A DNA stretch of 64,000 nucleotides from Cytidiella melzeri (taxonomy: Eukaryota; Basidiomycota; Agaricomycetes; Polyporales; Irpicaceae): contig JABYQR010000153.1 of NCBI GenBank assembly GCA_022592445.1, positions 1 to 64,000 on the forward strand, given 5' to 3'. Position 1 is the stretch's first letter. Each line of letters begins with the position of its first letter. The notes under the pieces are model-generated. The model made no database searches and had not been told where the DNA came from. It saw only the letters and a list, made by a program, of their open reading frames with translations. The translations under genes and the position numbers were made by a program. Positions 1 through 11,304 of the stretch are shown here, in pieces.

Positions 1-206
1 AGCTACCTTCGGACCAGTCTGATGTAGTGGAGCTGCTTACAATTAAAAGATAGTATTACTACAGATGATGATGCAGAGAAGAATAATAGTTACCAAAAAG
101 GAAATCCCCAGCGAAGAAAAATGTTTTGGGTTGAGACGGGAACAAGAATAGATAGAAATGTAAGACAGTCAGGCACATCAGGCACGCAAGGTGAAAAAAA
201 ACAGGG

Positions 207-345
207 ATGGTGCAAGGGCTACGACGGGATAGGGACAGGAAAGGTGGGAGAAGGGGCCGGATGGGCAAGGGTGAAAGAGGCATAGAAAGAGCGAGAGAAG
301 GGGAAAGGAGGAGGGGGAGGAGGGTGGGGAGTAGTGGAGTGGTGC
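207..345. repeat. Purine-rich low-complexity tract in a gene-free left edge
   Basis: The stretch 1-504 has no gene I can support. Within it the plus strand is almost all G and A, with runs of GGA, GGGA and AGAG. Open frames across it encode only Arg/Gly-rich or, in antisense, Pro/Leu/Ser-rich low-complexity peptides, so I do not read it as coding. Confidence 0.5.
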
Positions 346-504
346 GATCATGGCGAGACAATATACAGTGTGTAAATAAGGAAAAGTGCATATACAATGT
401 GAATAGTACGTTTCAAGAATTCATGAGTATGTGAATGACCTCAATCTCTTCAACTTGTATCGGGACCTTCACCAATGCTTTGCTGATTAACTGTTGACAT
501 TGAC

Positions 505-1151
505 TGTTGAAAGATCAAACATGCCAATCTATTACGATCCGATCGGATCACGTGATCGGCACCGGACATCCGACATCCTTATCCTCGCATAGCCACATCC
601 TCAACTCGTCACACGGTCCAACACCGATGTTCCTCCGATTTACCTTGTGCTCGCTATCACCGGTTTCATCAGTTGTAGATATCCCTTTGTACTTTTTCTC
701 CGTATTTCCTCCGACTCTGATTATTCGCCTGATCTAATCCTCTCTTGTCTCGGACCATACACGCATGCCTTATCGGACTTACAACTTCTAGTACTATATA
801 ACCAGACTCAATTGTACAGTAGAAGTTTAAGTTCGAATATCGAATAAGATCCCCATCCTATTCCTACCTCTTCATTCGACTTCACTTGCTGAAGTCGTCT
901 TACTCGTCGTTGCCCGACTTCTGTTCTGAAACTCTTCCTCCGACTTCGTCTTCGCCGACCCCGAGTCTCCGAGGCCGAACCCTTGATCTTGCTAAGTCCA
1001 AATCCGAGTCACCGAGGATTCACGAGAGGCGCAACTTACTCAGTTGAAGCCGATTGACTCTTACAGCTCCCCCTGTCGCCTACTCCGATCGCCGACCCAA
1101 TTAGCAGCATCGGACTTTGTGACAACGCCGATCCCGTATCAGTTCTTAACA
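505..1151 (+). repeat. LTR-like repeat, copy 1 (solo LTR candidate)
   Basis: About 620 bp here are repeated almost exactly at 9839-10460 with only a handful of substitutions. The repeat begins around TGTTGA and ends in TTAACA, which fits TG...CA retroelement termini. It contains a TATA box (about 794-801), and no long coding frame. Its size, termini and internal promoter fit an LTR of a Gypsy-type element, but no gag or pol adjoins it. The left edge is uncertain because the first ~25 bases diverge from copy 2. I found no 5 bp target duplication. Confidence 0.6.
794..801 (+). promoter_or_regulatory. TATA box inside LTR-like repeat copy 1
   Basis: CTATATAA sits about two thirds into the intact copy and is conserved in copy 2 near 10103. 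This is where a U3 promoter would lie in an LTR read on the plus strand. It is a motif match only. Confidence 0.4.
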
Positions 1152-1521
1152 CAATCACCGCATAGATAAAGGTGCTACTCCAGTATTCAAAGGGTGTGAG
1201 CACCTGTTCAGATTCAAATTCTATGTCGATTTGCTTTGCTTACCAGGTAAGGATGCCACTTCTTTCTAGAGGCATGAACTTCAGGTTCTCAGTAGCAATT
1301 TACATAAACAAACAAATTGTGAATTCAACGCTCATAGTACAATACAAAAGGCATGTTATCCGGAAACCCCTTTGCAGCCACTTTCACCTCTAGGTGTACC
1401 ACAGACGGAACATGCCAGATGGTCTGATTTGTTTGTTCTGAAGAGGTGTTAGCCATCAACACGCAATCTTTGTATAATAAGATTAGTACATACAGTGTGC
1501 ACACCATGGTACTGAACATAA

Positions 1522-1541
1522 TAAAGCATAGCACGGGTGCA
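1522..1541 (+). repeat. Left terminal inverted repeat of the hAT element
   Basis: This 20 bp sequence is the reverse complement of 7043-7062 except for one G/A difference. It begins directly after the GAACATAA duplication. Confidence 0.9.
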
Positions 1542-1929
1542 CCCGCGGATCAACCCGCACCCGTACCCGCAGGTATGTGGTGTACCAATCCTCCTACCCA
1601 GAACCGCGCAGGTAAGTTAGCGCCGGGTACCTGACCCGCAGGTACAGGTACCCACCACATACAGGTCACCCACAGGTAGAATTCTGCTTACTCATTTAGG
1701 ATATACATGTGGTAGCTAGGAGCCTGTTGAACAGACAGTAATTCTTAGACTATAGATAGCACTGACACTAGATACGCAAGAACAGTAAACAGTAAAGCCG
1801 CATCCCGATCTTTCCTCCTCACCGTTGTCACGTTTGCCCTCTCCACGTCCGTAATCAACAGATCGGAGCGTTGCAGTGTCTCGAACACGCTCGCGTTGCT
1901 CCCCTGGCGCATCAGCACTGTCCTGTCCA

Positions 1930-3400
1930 GGTGCCGCTCTCGCATGTGGTTCATGTCAACGGCGTACAGGATTGTGCTGGCCAAGGGCGAGCGGATCTTC
2001 CAGATTGTGCCTCCGAGAGTGTGTCCGGCATTGAAGGAGATGATCGTCAAGCCTTGGCATTTAGATTGTTCAGGAGTTCTTGAGGCTTTTCCGGGTTCTT
2101 CAACTTGCCAATGGACATGAATGCCCAGGTACCCTGATAGAGTAATCACTAAGAGCGACGTATGCAACTATGGAGACCCTACTCACGCTGCGATAATTTT
2201 GGTTCTTGTATTTTTGGCCAGGAATCACTGCCACAGCGTTGGCATGATCCCAATTGCATAGGAGTCCTAGCACTCTATACACCCCGTGCTCGTCCAACCT
2301 GTCCTCCAGCATAACGTTCCCCAAGCTGATGTCTCGATGCAGAATCTTGGATTGTGTCTCGTGCGCAGACTCAATCACTAACAGCACAAATTAGCCTCCA
2401 GATGAAGCACAAAGTGTTCGAAACAATGAACTCACCTGTGACAACATTGCAAAACGCGGTGACGTATTCCTTCGAGTTATTGGCTGACTCTATGGGGTAT
2501 GCGACCCGTTGCACAATTCGGTGATGAGTGTGAACACGCAATATTGAATATCCAACAGGAAGCGTCTGGTAGGTCGTCCATGCCTCAGATCTTGTCGTCT
2601 GTGCCTTCCCATCACTGCCCTTCACGTCACCTCTACAAATCAACTGAGGCACATGCGGCACACCGTACTTCTCCAAGAGCTTGTAGACCTCGGTCTCGGT
2701 TTGCAGAAGGTGGTGGTTGACACGCCACGTGTCCTTCAAGAACAACACGGCGTGGTCTTGCTCTTGGGAGACAGCGACGTATCCGCGCGTGGCATGACCG
2801 ACAGCCGACGTGGACTTGAAGACGGGACGCCTGACCAACAACTTCATGTTCTGTTTCTTGTCCTCCACCGACATCTCATAGACAGGATAGTTGCCGCTGA
2901 ACGTGTCCTCGATCTTGGGCAGCTTGCAGCGCTCTTTCTTCCTGAACGTGTCGATCGCCTCCCTAAACACGTTCTCGTCTGTCTTGTCAGCCAACCGAGC
3001 AGTCGGATCCCATCCTTTGGCCTCGTCCGACATGTGATTGTGGCACCAAAAGAACTGTGCCAGAAGGAGGGGCTGCTCGATGTAGTTGAACGACTCGCTC
3101 ACAATTGCTCCGGCGTGGTCCCAGTCGACCCATCTCATATCGTTAGTCATGCGGTATGCATAACCCCAGGCCTTGACTCGCTCCTTCACGCAGCGGCAGT
3201 TGTTGAGAATACCACTCAGGTAAGGGTTACTGGCGATGAGTTACGGCAAAGCCTGCCACTTGTAGGCAGGAGCGATGAGACGGGGACGGTCGGGCCGAAC
3301 ATTGGTTGGGCTAGGATTCAACGGCTGGAAAGGATCCTGAGGCCATCCAAGAGAGGTATCAGAGGTCGTGTGAATGTTTGGAGTGGTGAACGCTGCGGTG
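1930..3400 (-). pseudogene. FunK1-type fungal protein kinase relic inside the hAT element
   Basis: Translation of the minus strand gives a kinase-like protein in pieces. It runs from about 3375 through a segment around RWVDWDHAGAIVSESFNYIE to a catalytic loop HRDISLGNVML near 2310-2350. Next come a degenerate DFG-equivalent (CNWDHA) and, after an apparent intron, GTWAFMSIGKL. HRDIS-x-GN followed by a GTW-FMS segment is typical of the fungal FunK1 family, whose substrates are mostly unknown. The frame is broken by a TAA at 3241-3243, by an early TGA near 2050, and by a frameshift in the HNLEDPLA-STILYAV segment near 1960-2010. It lies between the left terminal repeat and the transposase, on the opposite strand, so it moved with the transposon. 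Confidence 0.7.
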
Positions 3401-3968
3401 TTGGTCTAAGCGGCTTTAGCGTGAGTAGAGTGTGTCGACATGTGTGCGGGGAGGACACACAGGCGAGAACTCTGGCCGGCTTCTCCTTCTCCGTTCTCTC
3501 CTCCCCCCAATCCTCCTTTTTCACCTCTGGACACCAGTCCGGCGAGCCACAGTCCATGGTGTAGAGGTTGTAGTGGTGGTGGTCACAGTGGTGGTAGTCG
3601 TGATGGGGGTGCACACGGCGTGAAGGTAAGAGCGCCTACGCTGCCGATTTCGTGAGTCAGTGGCATAGCGCGCTTCACCTACGTACCTTCATTGCACACC
3701 GACGAGGAGGTGCATAGAGGCTGCTGCCTGAGCAACATAGCACGGCGCGGCCCTTCAAACCACCCTGGTGACCAGCGCCTGATACCGCGTGCCATGACCT
3801 CCTCACTCCCTTCAAATTTGCCTCCGCCCTCTCGCTATTTGTCGCTCAACAGGGCAACTTTTTCTCTCATCAAAATGGCATCAAGACCACCTATACACAC
3901 GGCCAGCTTTGGGCACTGTCAGCTTCACACTTTGTCTTTCCCCGCTACGCTCGACTCGATAGCCTGCC

Positions 3969-6876
3969 ATGCTGCACTCAAACAAGCAGACCAGGCCCTG
4001 CAAACGAGCTCGAACAGCCGATAACGAAAGTGACGACGAGGACGCAGCTGGGACCAACGCCATAGGCAGGACTTCAAGCCCTGAGTCTCTTGTGGTTGAG
4101 AAGCAGTCCGCCTTCGACCTCAAATGAAAGGTGGCTGAGTGCACCAATGAAGAGGTTCTTGGTGAGTTCATTCATTGAACTGACACACACACATAGCATC
4201 TGACAACGAGAAATGTAGCCGCGCAAAGTAAAACTTGGGAGTCCAATTTGTACCCACATTTCCGGCATCCTGAGATCGTTGTCGAGAAAGGCGATGTCAA
4301 GTACAAATTTGTCTGCAAGCTAAAGTATGTACTCTCGTTCTATTCTCTACACAAACCGGTGATAATTGACGAGAACACAGTCCATCAATCTCAGTTTTGC
4401 AACGCCGTACCGACACGTCAACTGGAAACTTGAGCCGTCACATACAGTCATGCTCACCAGCGGTCGCTCCTGCCGATCAGAGCATTGCAGTGTTTGCTCA
4501 TGGTACAGCATATAGCAAACCACGACTGCGCTTTCTTGTGGCTCTATGGGTTGCTCGTCGCCATTGCCCCTTCAAGATTGTCAAGGATCCCGAATTCCTC
4601 GCCATCATATCAATGTTGTACGCCAAAGCCGAAGTTCCAGGCCCCAGTACTGTGTCGCGGGACGTGCGTGAGATTTTCAATCTCACGCGTGTGCATATCG
4701 GCAAAATGCTGCAAGACTATCCTGGCCGCCTTCACCTTTGCCTTGATGGATGGACGTCACCCAACGTCTACTCTTTCCTTGGTGTTACCGTCCATCGTGT
4801 CATTGAAGGGAATGTAGCCACGTTTGTACTTGATTTCATTCGGTATGCATTTCTTCTTATACTCTGCTGCGCCCAAATAAGGACTGATAGGTTGGATTCA
4901 GGCTGACGAAAGGTCACACTGGCATGTATCTCGCAGAGGCGCTCACAAGCTGTCTGAAGTCTCTCGGTATTGAGAAGAAGGTATGCATTGTATTGATAAC
5001 TCGCCACATTGTTTCGACACTTAACTGATCAAAAAAGCTGCTGGGAATTACGTGTGACAATGCGTCAAACAATGATACCATGATATCAGAGCTTGAGTCC
5101 CTCGGCGGACTAAACTCAGCGCAAACTCGAGTGAGGTGCTTCGCGCACATCCTCAACCTTGTAGTCAAAGTAAGCATATTCTATATACCATGGACAGTTG
5201 CTTATATGTTGCAGGCCATCATTTCAGGATTCGCACGAAAATGGACTAAAAGTGGTCACTCCGAAGATCCTACCAGTGAGGTGGATGACGACATGAAAGC
5301 CAGTGAAGAAGACAATCTAGACGAAGCAAGCGAGGGCGACCACGGTGCTGATGACAACGACAATGACAGTGACACCGAGGAGTATGAGCTTGACCCGGTG
5401 CGCGAAGCTGCCAACCAGGAAGAGATCGAAGATATCAACCACACCGTTGAGAGTCGATTTGCTCTTGATGATGACGAAGAAGAAATGGGAAGATTTGCAG
5501 TAACAAAGGTGCGGAGCTATATAGCCTGGCTTGATCTCATCATGGCACAAGAAACTCACAAGGTGCTTATACAGCTCAAGGAACTTGCCAAGCGTATATT
5601 CCATTCGCCGGCTTTGCAAGAAGACCTCAAGATGAATTGCAAACGTGTGGAGATACCTTTCAAGCTTCCAATCCGTGCTATTGACACGCGGTGAAATTCT
5701 CTTGCTGGCGCTATTGACAGAGCTCTTGAGTTGCAACCTGCATTGGAGAAATTATTTGGCATGGCTAAATGGGACAAGGACGGGAAGCAGGGGCTACAGC
5801 ATCAGTGACTGTCTGTAAACAAGTGGGCTCTATTGAGTGAGCTTAGCGTGCTGCTGGGCGTAAGTCCCATTTTCAGATTATGATGCTACGACTAAGTCAG
5901 CCACCCGCAGGATTTTCTCGACGCAACAAACTGCATATTGCAAACCAATACACCTCTCTTGCATGAAGTCATCCCGGTCATAGACATACTTACCGTGGCA
6001 CTCGAAGACATGGCGGAGAACGTGTCTGCATCAGGTGTTGTCCGCTTGGCAGCTGCTCGAGGCTTTCAGGTGCTGAACAAGTACTACTCCAAAACTGATG
6101 ACTCTGTAATGTATCGCCTGGCCATGAGTGAGTACCTCGGAGAGTCAGATGTTTCTTATTAGCTGTTTCTAATTGTGTTTTCCTTGCAGTGCTCCACCCT
6201 CGGTACAAGACGAAGTATTTCCAAGATATGAATTGGCCCGCTGAATGGATTCGCACGGCAGAGGACCTTCTGCGGGAGCAGTGGCAGAGCAACTATAGAC
6301 CCTCTGACCCAGCATTGGATAGCCGTGACGCCTTGCAGCCAACACTGGCAGTTCGAGCTGCTTCAGTACGTTTTCAATATTTGAGAGGACTTGTAATTGA
6401 CTTGTTGGATCTTTCTGTAGCCCGGACGTCGACGACCAAACAATCGCTTTGCAAAACTCGATCAATACGGGCGAAATAGCAATGCTATCGATGTTCTCGA
6501 TGACTATCTTCACTCGTTGAGCCTCATTGATGTCGACAATCCTTTGCAGCATTGGAATGGCATTCTAGTGTCCAGCAACAATACGCACAAGCGGGCACTT
6601 GCGCAAATGGCCATTGACTTCTTGTCTGCACCGGCTTTGTCAACCGATGTCGAGCGTGCTTTCTCGCGCGGTGGCCTCGCTGTCTTGAAACGGCGTCATT
6701 CTCTGAACGATGAGTCTACTCGTGCTGCAACTGTTCTGAGTTCATGGGCTTCTATTCCGGGTGTCATACCTGAGGAGGAGATACTACAGGTCTTTCAAGA
6801 TAAAAACAAACGGCCAAAGAAGGGCAAAGAGAAGGCTATCACTGTAGATACTGATGTACATGTTGTCGAAGATTAA
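3969..6876 (+). pseudogene. hAT transposase, BED finger and hATC domain, three in-frame stops
   Basis: A spliced coding region starts at the ATG at 3969. A BED-like zinc finger segment (HFRHPEIVVEKG, then TSTGNLSRHIQSC) falls at about 4250-4460. The RNase H-like catalytic region includes LDGWTSPN near 4745 and GITCDNASNN near 5045. A long acidic insert follows at 5270-5460. The C-terminal hATC dimerisation domain (DFLSAPALSTDVERAFS) is at about 6610-6740, and a basic tail ends at 6876. Several 50-65 bp introns separate the exons. Three TGA codons interrupt it at 4125-4127, 5692-5694 and 5806-5808. The second replaces the Trp of the conserved TRWNS motif. This copy should therefore not make a full transposase. 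Confidence 0.85.
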
Positions 6877-7042
6877 ATTCATTCTTTCTTTTGCTTACCC
6901 GCGGGTCGACCCGCAGGTATCATACTTCTCAGATGGCTGACCCGCACCTGTAGCCAACCTGCACCACAGGTATGTGCTACCCATGAGTCAATATACCCGT
7001 GGGTTGTTGTGAGGGTTGACCCATGAGTACCTATAGGTAACC

Positions 7043-7062
7043 TGCACCTGTGCTATGCTTTA
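7043..7062 (-). repeat. Right terminal inverted repeat of the hAT element
   Basis: It mirrors 1522-1541 with one mismatch and is followed immediately by the second copy of GAACATAA at 7063-7070. Confidence 0.9.
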
Positions 7063-7070
7063 GAACATAA

Positions 7071-9522
7071 TGTGGTCAGAATCCCCATACATGTAGTCGC
7101 TTGAACTGACATGGACATACCTCCTCGATGCTGTTCACCTGAAGTTGATGAGCCTTAATGACAGGCTTGACCTGCGCCATCAAGTCTCGGAGCAGCTGTG
7201 GGGCATCCTCCTAGGCAGCTGCATCCCGGACTGGCAGAGGGACAATGAAGTTGACATATGGATTGGGGTTGGCCTCCTGTTCATTGAGCCTGTGGTGCAC
7301 CATCTAGATGGAGATGGACATTGGTAAGGATGTATGCAGCTTGTGACAGAACTCACCTCAGAGTCTGTCCAATCCAACTTATGCAGCTGGGCAACACAGT
7401 CTCACAAGATGCGGGAGCAATTGGACGCCACAGGCAGTCCCAGAACGATACAGGTGTCTACAACAACTGAGATAGCAAAAGCAGGAGTGAAACTAGCAGT
7501 GAGGGTGAGGCCGAGAGCAACGGCAAGGGCGAAGGTGCGGAAGGGAGAGGGCAAGGACAATAAACGCTGAGGGCGAGGACATGGAAGGGAGGGGGCAAGA
7601 GAAAAGGCGAAAGCGAGAGTGAGAGCAGTCAAGGGCAAGGGCAACAACAAGGGAGAGGGCAAGGGCAAGGGCAAGGGCAACAACAAGGGCAAAAGTGAGG
7701 GCAACAACAACTCACTGTTGTAACCAATGATGACAGACACATCTGCAGTTGGATTGAGTGAGACAGCTTAAGTGTTGTGTAACTCTGCGGCCGCTCGTTC
7801 TCGCACCTTCCCACAGACATGTTGTACGGAGAAAGGGAGATGAGAAAGATGACTGACATGACTTACCGTTCGAGTGGGTGCAACCGGGGCTCAGCTGCGT
7901 GGCTAGGTAAAGTGTGGCAAGGGCTGAAGATGAGAAGGTGACATACCTGCGGTCCAAGACCTGCCCAATCCTATCTCAATCCTACCCCACAAGACCTCCT
8001 TTGCGTCCGGCCAGCGAACGAGTGTCGTCAGACTGCTCGATGCGGTTTGTGACCACGCCACAGGCGTGTGGAGTCGGTACCATGCCACAAGCGTGTACTG
8101 AACAATGAGTGGCAAGGAGGAGGGCAACAAGGGCGAGGACGAGTTGGAGGTGATGGCAAGAAGTGCGTTGGAGCGGACACAGCAAGAGGGGAAAAATAGG
8201 AAGTGGCAGGGGATTACCATATTGGGCACTAATATTGTTGTGGGCGATAATAGTAGTAATAATACTATCTTTTATTTGTAATATATAGTGTGGTGGCAAC
8301 AAATCAGAGGAACAGAAAGGGAGAACAATAGACAACAAACAACAGCTACTCTGGCAATTCAATAGGAGAGAAGACCATCAAGGCACAAGAACTGACATGG
8401 AGACGGGGCTTGACGTGACAAACAGGGACACGATGTGAATGACAACGAGGAGGTGGTGGCAGGCGTGAAGCACAATGCGTTCACCAGCTATCAAACTTAT
8501 TCAGAAATCTAGCCCAGTAAAGACCAAGTTAGTATTGTTACTACCAGCTATGTAGTACAAGAGGGGGTTGCTTACCTAGCCCAGTAAAGACCAAGAGGTC
8601 AAGATGGGGGGCTAGGAGCGTACATGCAGCAGTATATATAGACTTCAGGGACCTGCACACAGACCATGTTGAGGGCAGGCTTTGCAAGAAGCCGTGTGAA
8701 CGAAGAACAAAAGAACCACCTAAAGGAGAACAATAGCTATTGTCTAGACTTTGCCAAGAACTCTACTCATAAGAGAATCTATCTAAAAGGAGACCAACTA
8801 TTGTATTCCATTCCCACACCTGTGAGAACATCCTTCCATAAAGAGAACAATAGGGAAAGAACAAAAGGAGTCCATGTGAACGGTATCTATGACATCAAAC
8901 CCTAGCTATGGGCTGAGCCATGTGTTTGTAGCCATGTGGTCATACTTAAGCTGAGTCACATGCCAGTGTGACTTAGTAGCAAGTAATGTGACCGTGTGGA
9001 GCGTCTAAGCCACGTGATACGGGCGCTTAATAGACATGCAAGGTGTTTGTGCAAAGAGGATTGCAACTGGGTTGTAGCCCAGAGTTTTACAGATAAAAAC
9101 AAGAGGTAAATTGCGAAAAATAAGGGCTAGTCGGGCCATCCACAACAAGAACAAAAGACAATACTTGTGGACAATGAGCAAGAGAACAATAGAAAAGGGG
9201 TTGAACCCAATAGAGGAGATAGATGGGGTTCGACCTGATAGAATGGTAACAGGGATGTCAAAGGGCCGAGGGTTGAACCAAGTCAACGGTAACCAATCGG
9301 AGTTAGGTCCAAGGTCTCAATGGAAACAAGAAGGAAGTTGATGATGCAATGATTTGTGGTGAACAGAGATGATGAGGACAGAGGAGTAATGGAGGAAAGA
9401 CGAGTATTGTGAGAGCAAAGGCAGAGAAGTAGTAAGCTACTGTTATGAAATAAAAATGAAAATAGTAGGGTATGAAGACTGTGCATGACAGAGTCATGCA
9501 AAGGTTTCTCCCACCCTCTCTC
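7071..9522. other. Gene-poor accessory DNA between hAT elements
   Basis: No convincing gene is visible. The stretch holds a GGGCAA-type repeat array (7555-7712), an AT-rich patch near 8230-8300, and a 20 bp motif, TAGCCCAGTAAAGACCAAG, present twice at about 8509 and 8577. Open frames are short, lack recognisable domains and overlap one another on both strands. It is probably old transposon debris. Confidence 0.5.
7555..7712 (+). repeat. Imperfect GGGCAA / GGGCAACAACAA tandem repeat
   Basis: The plus strand is built of GGGCAA hexamers interspersed with CAACAA units. The antisense frame reads as Pro/Leu/Cys low complexity. I see no sign that it is translated. Confidence 0.75.
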
Positions 9523-9725
9523 ACATTGCACAAGACATTCTTGCAATTCTTGGTGTCAGTGCCTCAGTTGAGAGGCTATTCTCATCATGCAAGCATACTA
9601 TCAGAAACTCTCACTTATCTCTTGGGGACAGGAAGGCATAAATGACTGTCATCTCAAAGGAGTGGTTACAGATTGGGCTTGGTGAGGGTATTGAGTATCT
9701 CGGTGTGTCTATCTGGAGCAGGTAA
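9523..9725 (+). pseudogene. hAT transposase C-terminal (hATC) relic
   Basis: One frame reads a hATC dimerisation motif, with QDILAILGVSASVERLFSSC followed by a basic stretch. A TAA stop falls at 9639-9641, and the frame continues afterwards with VISKEWLQIG. The order hydrophobic helix - SASVERLFS - (H)LS - KEWL is the hATC signature. No upstream transposase domains or terminal repeats are visible, so this is an isolated fragment. It is unrelated in detail to the complete hAT at 1522-7062. Confidence 0.7.
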
Positions 9726-9812
9726 ATGTCATTGACTGCAGCTGTGGCCACCTGTGTGTATTAGCATACATGCACCAATTTGTTCAAAGTCTGTGTTGTA
9801 GCACTGTCCAGT

Positions 9813-10460
9813 TGTAAGACAACAGAACATACCAAACTTATTACGATCCGATCGGATCACGTGATCGGCACCGGACATCCGACATCCTTATCCTCGCACA
9901 GCCACATCCTCAACTCGTCACACGGTCCAACACCGATGTTCCTCCGATTTACCTTGTGCTCGCTATCACCGGTTTCATCAGTTGTAGATATCCCTTTGTA
10001 CTTTTTCTCCGTATTTCCTCCGACTCTGATTATTCGCCTGATCTAATCCTCTCTTGTCTCGGACCATACACGCATGCCTTATCGGACTTACAACTTCTAG
10101 TACTATATAACCAGACTCAATTGTACAGTAGAAGTTTAAGTTCGAATATCGAATAAGATCCCCATCCTATTCCTACCTCTTCATTCGACTTCACTTGCTG
10201 AAGTCGTCTTACTCGTCGTTGCCCGACTTCTGTTCTGAAACTCTTCCTCCGACTTCGTCTTCGCCGACCCCGAGTCTCCGAGGCCGAACCCTTGATCTTG
10301 CTAAGTCCAAATCCGAGTCACCGAGGATTCACGAGAGGCGCAACTTACTCAGTTGAAGCCGATTGACTCTTACAGCTCCCCCTGTCGCCTACTCCGATCG
10401 CCAACCCGATTAGCAGCATCGGACTTTGCGACAACGCCGATCCTGTATCAGTTCTTAACA
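9813..10460 (+). repeat. LTR-like repeat, copy 2 (solo LTR candidate)
   Basis: It is nearly identical to 505-1151 in the same orientation, including the internal TATA box, and ends in the same TTCTTAACA. The first ~25 bases diverge. No target duplication is seen at its edges, and no purine tract or integrase sequence lies just upstream, so I do not treat the pair as one intact element. Confidence 0.6.
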
Positions 10461-11304
10461 AAACTCCAATGAAGTGGTGGTAACGTATACAGTGATGCTA
10501 CTTATAGTGCATACCAATAGTCATGCATACCATCTTACTGTCTTCATGAGTTCATTTTGAAAATGTGTTAGCTATAAATGCAAGACAATCAGAGACTCAG
10601 GTGAGCAAGGACTTTATATCATTCATTACCATTACGTACCAATAAATACCAATACGAACCAATACCAATACTATTAAATACATTATTATTCAATATACAT
10701 CATGTGATATTGGTATTCAATGATAAATACAGCCCAGTTGGAATATTTCATGGTATTTGCTAAGCACTAGTCTTCGGGAAGCCAGCGTCTGACTCTGAAA
10801 ATACACGTGCTTTGATTGGCAAAGCAGTAGGCAAAGTGTCCGTGTACGCCGATGCTGAGCCACCAGGGGCGAGAGTGGTGGGGATGGATACTGACAATGG
10901 CCATTCTGAGCGGGGGACGGGTGGGGGGTGTCGATGGATGCCAGAAGAAACGTGGAGGTCGCGAGGTGGTCGTCGCTCGCCAAGTCGCTTCTCCCCTCAA
11001 AAGCTCAGATCTGAATGTTATGTAATCAATTACCACGTAAATCATAAAATCCAAGTGTCGACCTTTGACCAACTCCTCCTTCAACTTCAACTCACTGCAA
11101 AAGATTTCAGACCATGAACACACCGCATTCCAGGACACTTAACATGTCGTACTCGCAGCGATCTGACAACACGCGCAGTTCGAGTTATCTAGGCGCTTCA
11201 AGTCCGGAATATCGATAGCAGTGGTCCCACGGTACAGTGTACATAAGAGCGGGAGGCACGGTTGTGTCTGCCCGCACGTCCATCCATCTGCCAGTTGACT
11301 AGGT
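10461..11304. other. AT-rich upstream region of the amine oxidase gene
   Basis: This 844 bp stretch contains a run of TACCAATA/ACCAATACC repeats (about 10627-10675). The remainder is a GC-richer promoter region. Short open frames on both strands show no domain. Confidence 0.4.

Larger units (their letters stand above)
1522..7062 (+). mobile_element. hAT-superfamily DNA transposon with kinase cargo
   Basis: The ends are 20 bp inverted repeats with 19 of 20 positions matching (left starts TAAAGCATAGCAC). The element is flanked on both sides by the same 8 bp, GAACATAA (1514-1521 and 7063-7070). An 8 bp duplication is diagnostic of hAT insertion. Both subterminal regions (about 1535-1690 and 6895-7055) carry many short copies and inversions of a CCCGCAGGTA-like motif, as expected for transposase binding sites. 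Inside are a BED/hATC transposase on the plus strand and a FunK1-like kinase relic on the minus strand. The transposase reading frame is broken, so this copy could move only if an enzyme were supplied in trans. Confidence 0.9.

Noticed and set aside
207..434. Arg/Gly-rich open frame
   Set aside because: It is a by-product of the purine-rich tract, with no start context, domain or splice structure.
2653..3564. Long plus-strand open frame (about 300 codons) antisense to the kinase relic
   Set aside because: It shows no domain and mirrors a minus-strand region that reads as a kinase. The length comes from codon bias of the opposite strand.
7402..7859. Pro/Leu/Cys-rich minus-strand frames
   Set aside because: They only translate the GGGCAA repeat array.
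505..10460. A single 10 kb LTR retrotransposon bounded by the two LTR-like repeats
   Set aside because: No gag, protease, integrase or reverse transcriptase lies between them, there is no polypurine tract before copy 2, and no matching 5 bp duplication at the outer edges.
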